Positions 20,617 through 26,321 of a stretch of DNA of 26,321 nt are shown here, in pieces. The notes below the pieces were generated by a model, which saw only the letters and a program-made list of their open reading frames with translations, did no database searches and was not told the origin of the DNA. The stretch spans positions 1 through 26,321 of the forward strand of contig JAAMPI010000769.1 of the NCBI GenBank assembly GCA_013054445.1, written 5' to 3'. Source of the DNA: Cudoniella acicularis (lineage: Eukaryota > Ascomycota > Leotiomycetes > Helotiales > Helotiaceae). The first letter of the stretch is position 1; each line of letters opens with the position of its first letter. The translations under genes and the position numbers were made by a program.

Positions 20617-22500
20617 TGGAATGACTTTGTGTGGTTCATGCTGTTTAGATACCTCTTGGAAGTTGGGCCTGTTCTTGAGCAGAAACTGGGACAGTTTGAC
20701 AGAAATTGGGATAGTCTGGCAGAACTTTGGAACGGCTTGGCACTGGCAGACTCCGGAAGAGAGGAGGCTTCTCCGCATATGGACAACAGATAACAAGGGG
20801 GAAAGTGTCTTGGTCCGACTAGAATCACGACAGTAGATACGATGAATTGATGTGGCAAAGCTAGGGTATGCTTCTTGGGCCTTATTTTGGCACGTGTTTT
20901 CTCTACCCATGACTCAAACACATCCTCACAGATTCACGGTGACATGCTGTTTCGAGATGCCTGATCATCGCAGTCAGCCCCGTATTTTGACGAATAGATT
21001 CATGAGGACTTTGTTATCGCTGTATTTAGCAGCTCGAAACAGTTGCAGAGATGGGAATTAAAAGAATCGAATCCTGGATGCCAAGCAATTCGAATCGGTG
21101 GTAGAATTTCCACTAACCGCCATCCAGCTGCTGATGCGAGCAAATGAGGGGTTGGTGGTGTGATGCGGTGCGGATAGTCCCGTAATATTATGCTCTGTGT
21201 CGATTTGTGTTTTTGATGAAGCAGGAACAGTGTTATGGGCAGTCAGCCTATGGAATTTTAATCCTTGGGCTGTCATGAACTGCCATCGAGACGTCGTGAC
21301 GAAATTCGGAAGGCCCGAGTTACCGCTCATGTTTGAGGGAAGTTCGGAGGAATACAGGTATTGGGCGCCTTGCTCGGTCAGACACGCGGGGCTGCAACGA
21401 GGTCTTCTCGAGGTCGCCGAAGTGTGTTAATGCCTCGAGATGCCAAGAACTTGCATTCCCATCTTGAGGACCAGACACATCTTACTCTGTAAAAGATCGA
21501 AGTGCGAAAAGATGGCTTTCCACATTTGCGACTGAAGAGTCTTTCGGAGCGATGGAAGGTCTAGCTCTAAGATCAGCTCAGCTAGATCAATACTAGCCGC
21601 ATGCGGAATGATGAGCCGTCGTCGTCATAGGGGTCTAGCCGATGCATGGTAGCTCGGCTTTCTTCAACACCTGTTGATCTAGAGTCGCATTTTTGAATTA
21701 TGATGCCGTGCCTTAATCAGGGTTTCAACCGTCTGTCTGTCAAAATCACTGGGTTCGACTCGCTGGCACAAGTTGGGAAAGTGAAGCCGAACCGTTTGGA
21801 GAGCATGAAAAGCCCTGGCCTGTCAGACGCACCTGGAGACAGTTCGGAAACAATACTCAACGTTCAAAACTTAGTCTTCTCTAGTTAACAGTCACGTGCC
21901 ATATACACCTCACTTGGATCGAACTTGTGAAGAATGACGACGAGCTGTAAGATATTAGTTGAAAAGTCGTCAATCCTCCAATCGGCCAGCAAACCCGCTC
22001 CTATTATTGGCGTTCGCGGTTGCGATGCAAGTGCCGTACATGCAGTTTATCAAGTTGATAGATCTCACCCACACTTCTTCCCCTGTCCTTGACCTCGTTG
22101 CTTTCATTGCACACTGTGAAGTTGTGAAATATTATTGGAACGACAAGTGTGTCAGTGAGCCCGTTTCGAGAATTCTGAGATTGGCAAGGCATATTCAATC
22201 AACACGCTCATAGCGTGTCATTTCGCCTTTCGAGAATGTCCATTGTCCGGTCGAAGAGGTCCAGAAGGAGGGGATTTCCCGTGAATCGAACAGGAGTGAT
22301 GTTGAAATAGTCTTGGCAACGTAATTCCTTGTGACGACCCCTGTCCAGCTGTCAGACTCAAACCCCTGTTGGACAAGCGGTTTTGTGGCGGCGTTCTGAC
22401 CGCAGACCCCAGATTTCCTGCTTTCCAGACCATTCAACTTGAAGATTTCGTCAGCCTGTCCATGCCAGAGATAGGTTCGAAGGCTACTAGTCTGTTCTCA
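20617..22500. other. Gene-poor region downstream of TDP1, left part
   Basis: About 1.9 kb with no convincing gene. A degenerate 20-bp tandem repeat lies at 20681-20741. Open frames at 20502-20921 (minus), 21197-21430 (plus) and 21959-22213 (plus) are short, without recognisable domains, and I found no splice joins that extend them into a family. A B-box-like GGTTCGACTCG near 21753 has no tRNA structure upstream. No transposon ends or long inverted repeats are visible by eye. Confidence 0.45.
20681..20741 (+). repeat. Three-unit degenerate 20-bp tandem repeat
   Basis: Units at 20681-20700, 20701-20720 and 20721-20741 share the pattern agaa-ctggga-agt-tggc with a few substitutions and one extra base in the third. 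They lie 64 nt after the TDP1 stop codon, so they may fall in its 3' UTR. Confidence 0.75.
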
Positions 22501-25500
22501 CTTCACTAGCAGATCTGAGGATTATCATATCGCGATAATACGGCAACGGGCGAAGGGCACGTGCTTGCGCACAACCCCAGCAGCGCCCCCAAGCCCCGAA
22601 GGGAAGCCGAAGGAGGGGCGGGTGAGTTATTGCGGAGATCGACAAGAGGTCGGCCGTCGACAGCCTCAAGCTCGCAGCAGGCCCCTTTCCAGCATTCATC
22701 GCCACGTGCAAGCTACCGGTATCTCGCAGTTGCAGCATTGTCAGCCAGATCTTCCGCAGCTCTGGACCGGATCCAGGATGGATCTCACCCGTGGAACAGT
22801 CCTTGGCTGCAATGAGTCCTGTACGGTTACAAAAACCCCGAGTTAGCAGAACACTGCACAGTAGCATGCTGCACGCTGCAGTAACTGGCGCCATAGGGGC
22901 ACCCCTCAAATGCACGGGCCTGCCTGCTCAGGAAGCTTCAAGCCCAGAACTCCGAGCTCCCTCCTAGCATGTAGGCGCTCATCCTACTGGCCGGTGGAAG
23001 ATGTCCAAACATGGCTTCCCCGGTGAGATCCGTTCTGTGGAAGATCTAGCATGATCCCGGAATCCTAAAGATGAACCCTGAAGATCTGGGAAGCGCCCAT
23101 TTGTGTTGCTAGGCCCGGTAGAGAGTAGCAGAGCTCGAGTTAGGCCAACACCAGCCAGTCTTCTTTGAGATGTCGCAGATGGTGGGAAAGGTCCAACGGC
23201 TAGGAAGAAGCATACCATCACTACGACTGTGCGCTCTGTTTGCAGCCGCTAGGCGTCATTCTCGCCAGAATATTCACCCTTTAGAGACGTGGGTGTGGAG
23301 GAGGACGAACGGACTGGCGGCGTTGCCCATTCGCGAACGGCAAAACGCCATGTGAGGGGCTTCCGAGAGATAGTCTGGGGCCTCCAGATATCGTCTCCAA
23401 CCGAAATGGCCGGACCATTCAGTTCAGCATACTGTATTCGAGGAGTGATGCACTGGTAATTCGGCGGCGCGGTGTCGATGCTGCACTACTGCAGGAAAAG
23501 AAAATCGGCGACTGGCCGGCCAGCATTTGATGTCAGGGTGCGTATTCGTGCAATGGACTCCCACATCTGCTTCTGCTTCTGCTTCTGCATTTGTATTTGC
23601 ATTTGCATCTGCATGCAAAAAACAGGCGCGAGAAGTAGACGGCACAAGCACCAGAGAGGGAAATCCAGCCTTTTGCGGCTTGCCAGCAGCCAGCTTCCTG
23701 CGGTCGCGCAAATATCTCTGTTTCTACCCGTGCTTTTGCCCATGGCGAGAGGTGAGCAACTTGGAAGACGGGATACGGGACTCCGGGTGGGGCAGGAATT
23801 TCGAGGCTTCCCTTTTCGGATGAGATGGAGAACCAGGAACAGCGAGCCAGCCTTGGAGCAAGAGATACCGGCCCGGAGTGTGCAGCACGTGGTTTTATGG
23901 AAGTATGAAAGTCCAGAACACCTGCACTGCTAATTCCTAAAATCTAAGTCTAATCCTTGGATGTGAACTTTCAGAATCGAGGAGCGATCAAGTGGCCATG
24001 TTGTTGCTCTCGCTGTTGTTGACATTGTCATTGACATTGGCTTTTGCTGATGCCGATGGGGAAGGTTGAATATAAGAACACGATCGATTTAAGGTGCTGT
24101 CTAGGGAAACTCAATCTGCCCGAGAAGCTTCTTTTCGTGCGGTCTTGCCAAACTGACATCGGTCACTGGAACCGAACCTTCGTCGTCGACTTCTCCCGAG
24201 AGAGTTTGACGGACCCTAACAATCGCCCGGCGAGCACTTACTTCTAGAAGACCTCCATTATCTACTTTCTTTCACACATATGCTGGATATATCGACTTCA
24301 AGGACTTTGAAGCCAGCTTCTATTTTACGGGTTCGATTTCAAACAACTCAATTCCAAATCGAGATGCTTAATTTTCTGTATCGTACCACTGCCATCGAGC
24401 AGCGCTTGCTGGCTCTACTATTCGAGTCCGATTCGGTTTCACCCGTTCCTGTTTCTGAACATCGCGACAGACTTTTCTCAGATATCCCCCTGTTCGAAAT
24501 CATAACATTGTCCTACTGTGATCGGCTTCAACGGTTCCCAAAAATAACGTGGCTGTTTTCGTCCCCTAGCAAGGGTCAGGTTCAGCAACCGCCGGCGACC
24601 TCCAATTACCTTTGACTGATGCACTTATCTGGTTGAGAAGATACGATCGTTGTTTATCTTTGATGAAGCGGAGCTTGAGACAAGTTGAGGATCCGACAGC
24701 ATAACAATAATCAATTGTTGCCCGCTGTACTGCCCGGCCAAGCCAGGGAGACTCGTCATGGTAGACGCAGCCCTATAATACCTTGCGTAGCCATCCTCTG
24801 CCCCTCCACCTTTTCCTGAGAAATACCGGGGCAGAGTAACCCACCGACAAAAATGATTGTAAGGGATACGCAGCCGACAACGAGTACGGGTCTTACTGCT
24901 ACTGCTATTCTATGCTATTTCTTGCAACTATTACCATATTATTCTGCGACATTATACAGCACAAGCCAATCTTTTGGTCTACATTTTGGGAGTATATTCA
25001 GACTGCTTCGCTACCTGCAGTGCTCTCCTCGATCATTCAAGCCTTTAATTCAGAACCCCTTTTGTCCCCAAAGCATGGTTCCACAATTTCGGCCTGGAGA
25101 GCACCAGCCTGCATTGTACTTTTCCAAGGCTTCACCTCTATTAGGTGGACTTGATGCGCAACGGCTTCAACCCACTCCTAATGGTCTTCAGTAACACCGC
25201 CCACAATAATAATATATGAGGTGACTGGAAGACGGGAAAATCCCGAAATCCACAATTCGATACGGCTTTGCCGCGACCAATAACAATAGCCTTTGATATA
25301 CCCTTCGACCCCCTAGCGTCCGAGCAACGCACTAACGCAGTGTCACAAGGGGCTCAAAATCCGACAAGGGCTAATAACTATGGGGTGAATACCTAGATCG
25401 TATGTACGTAGCTATGGTAACGCTAATCATTAACATCTGTAAAGTTACTGCATTACAAGCAGCGCTTTGTACACACTTCACTACTTGCACGGTGCGTAAC

Positions 25501-26226
25501 AAGAGCCAGACTTAGGCCTTCTTATTTACATCAGAGGCTCAAAGTATTACCACTCGCGACCTCCCCCAGTTATTCAACCTACTTAGGTTGGGTCCTTCTA
25601 AGCAGACGATTTGGAATATGCGCTTCTTCTTCGTTCAGACAACTCAACCAGAACTATTTTTGGGTAAAGAGGGCCTGGAAAGAGAGAGGTGACAGGACAG
25701 AGGCCATCGTTAGCGAAAATGCACTAGGACAACATAGGTTACACTCAGACCCTCCGTCAGTGTTCTAAGTGGGGCTCGAAGACCTCGAAACCTTGACCTT
25801 GTTTCTCAGCGTACTACTTCGTACAAGGCTACAAGCACAGTCAAGCAATGCTAAGCGGCGAATAATAGGGGCCTGTTCCTTGCCAGATCCGTTCTGAAGC
25901 GCCACAGCGCCAGTAGGGTAGATTCGAGCGCGCCATGCTCGACACAAGGTTCAAGGACCATCGCAGTCGCCACGATGGGTGCAAGATCTTGCGGTCAACT
26001 CAACCGCAGTGGACAGCCCTAGCGCGCGGTAGTCACCGAATTCCTCATTCTCTTGGACGCCGTCACACCTGGGCACTCTCAAAATGCTGCCCCTCCCGGC
26101 TGCCAGCCTGCCATCGCCGGTCCCAGCGCCCCAGCGTGCTTCTTAGCAGTCACAGCAGTGAGCTCTCCAGCAAATCCACTGCCCAGCCTCAAGCGTTGTA
26201 CTGCAACTCATCCACACCCTCTGACC
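22501..26226. other. Gene-poor region, right part
   Basis: About 3.7 kb in which no gene can be supported. It holds a hexanucleotide array at 23565-23612. The longest frames (22487-22915 minus, 142 codons; 23472-23933 plus, 153 codons; 24280-24615 plus, 111 codons; 24853-25194 plus, 113 codons) show no domain, and one is produced by the simple repeat itself. A TATAATA at about 24773 and CT-rich DNA after 26050 could be promoter elements for genes beyond the window. The region may contain a spliced or non-coding transcript that cannot be recognised without expression data. Confidence 0.4.
23565..23612 (+). repeat. Eight-unit hexanucleotide array (WTYTGY)
   Basis: Eight consecutive 6-bp units: ATCTGC, TTCTGC three times, ATTTGT, ATTTGC twice, ATCTGC. 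It is an imperfect microsatellite. It creates artificial open frames on both strands (Ala-Ser or Cys-Ile dipeptides on plus, Gln-Met and Gln-Lys on minus). Confidence 0.95.
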
Positions 26227-26321
26227 ATGCCTGTTGCCCGCACTAGTCGTCCCCTAAGTGAGCAAGTCCCTTCCCCCCGCAACCCTGGCGTACGCCAGTC
26301 TCTCTCCCAGCTCGAATGGGC
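26227..26321 (+). CDS. Possible first exon of an unrecognised gene, cut by window edge
   Basis: ATG at 26227 in a good context (tgaccATGcc) opens a frame of 31 codons to the right edge without a stop, beginning MPVARTSRPLSEQVPSP, rich in Pro, Ser and Arg. It follows about 150 nt of CT-rich sequence, as many fungal 5' leaders do. A GTGAGC at 26256 could be an intron donor. The frame is too short to be statistically convincing and I do not recognise the product. Confidence 0.3.
   Translation, partial: MPVARTSRPLSEQVPSPRNPGVRQSLSQLEW

Noticed and set aside
21700..21790. Possible tRNA from a B-box-like GGTTCGACTCG near 21753
   Set aside because: No matching A box, anticodon arm or acceptor-stem pairing could be found around it.
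22487..22915. 142-codon minus-strand frame
   Set aside because: No domain, signal peptide or splice-linked extension; GC-rich sequence makes chance open frames likely.
23472..23933. 153-codon plus-strand frame with Cys-Phe and Cys-Ile repeats
   Set aside because: Its only striking part is the hexanucleotide microsatellite, which stays open in several frames at once.

Overview
This window reads as nuclear DNA of a filamentous ascomycete (Pezizomycotina). The genes are interrupted by short GT-AG introns, mostly 44-70 nt, with fungal branch-point motifs (CTAAC, CTGAC, CTAAT), and the products are recognisable fungal proteins. Intergenic spaces are wide and there are no bacterial-style operons. 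A class such as Leotiomycetes is possible, but I cannot fix it from the sequence.

Layout, left to right. (1) 1-1852, minus: a secreted GH5 exo-beta-1,3-glucanase-like enzyme, cut at its C-terminal end by the window edge. (2) 3724-4768, minus: the CAAX-box endopeptidase Rce1, two introns. (3) 6488-9198, plus: an 870-residue serine-rich protein of unknown function with a repeated NYxLxG motif and a C-terminal two-helix membrane hairpin. (4) 10095-11982, minus: the lysophospholipid acyltransferase Ale1 (MBOAT family), five exons, with an apparent one-base frameshift near its C-terminus. (5) 12437-14269, plus: the Sec1/Munc18 protein Vps45, divergent from ALE1. (6) 14443 to about 16490, minus: a broken FAD-dependent oxidoreductase with three in-frame TAG codons, three frameshifts and no start codon in frame, yet five readable introns. 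(7) 17257-20616, plus: tyrosyl-DNA phosphodiesterase Tdp1, eleven exons, with ubiquitin- and SUMO-interaction motifs in its N-terminal tail. (8) 20617-26226: about 5.6 kb in which I find no convincing gene. (9) 26227 to the right edge: a possible first exon of another gene.

The genes do not form one pathway. RCE1 (prenylated-protein processing), ALE1 (glycerophospholipid remodelling) and VPS45 (endosomal SNARE control) share a membrane theme but look like ordinary housekeeping neighbours. TDP1 is DNA repair and the GH5 enzyme is cell-wall or carbon metabolism.

The items most worth a second look are these: the oxidoreductase pseudogene, whose premature stops are all TAG and at two sites replace an expected Trp, so that RIP mutation and A-to-I mRNA editing are both candidate explanations; the isolated frameshift in ALE1; three 3' splice sites ending in AAG; the UIM plus SIM tail of Tdp1; and the repeat architecture of the serine-rich protein. 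I did not find a convincing wholly new system. All gene models were made by eye from conserved protein patterns and splice signals.
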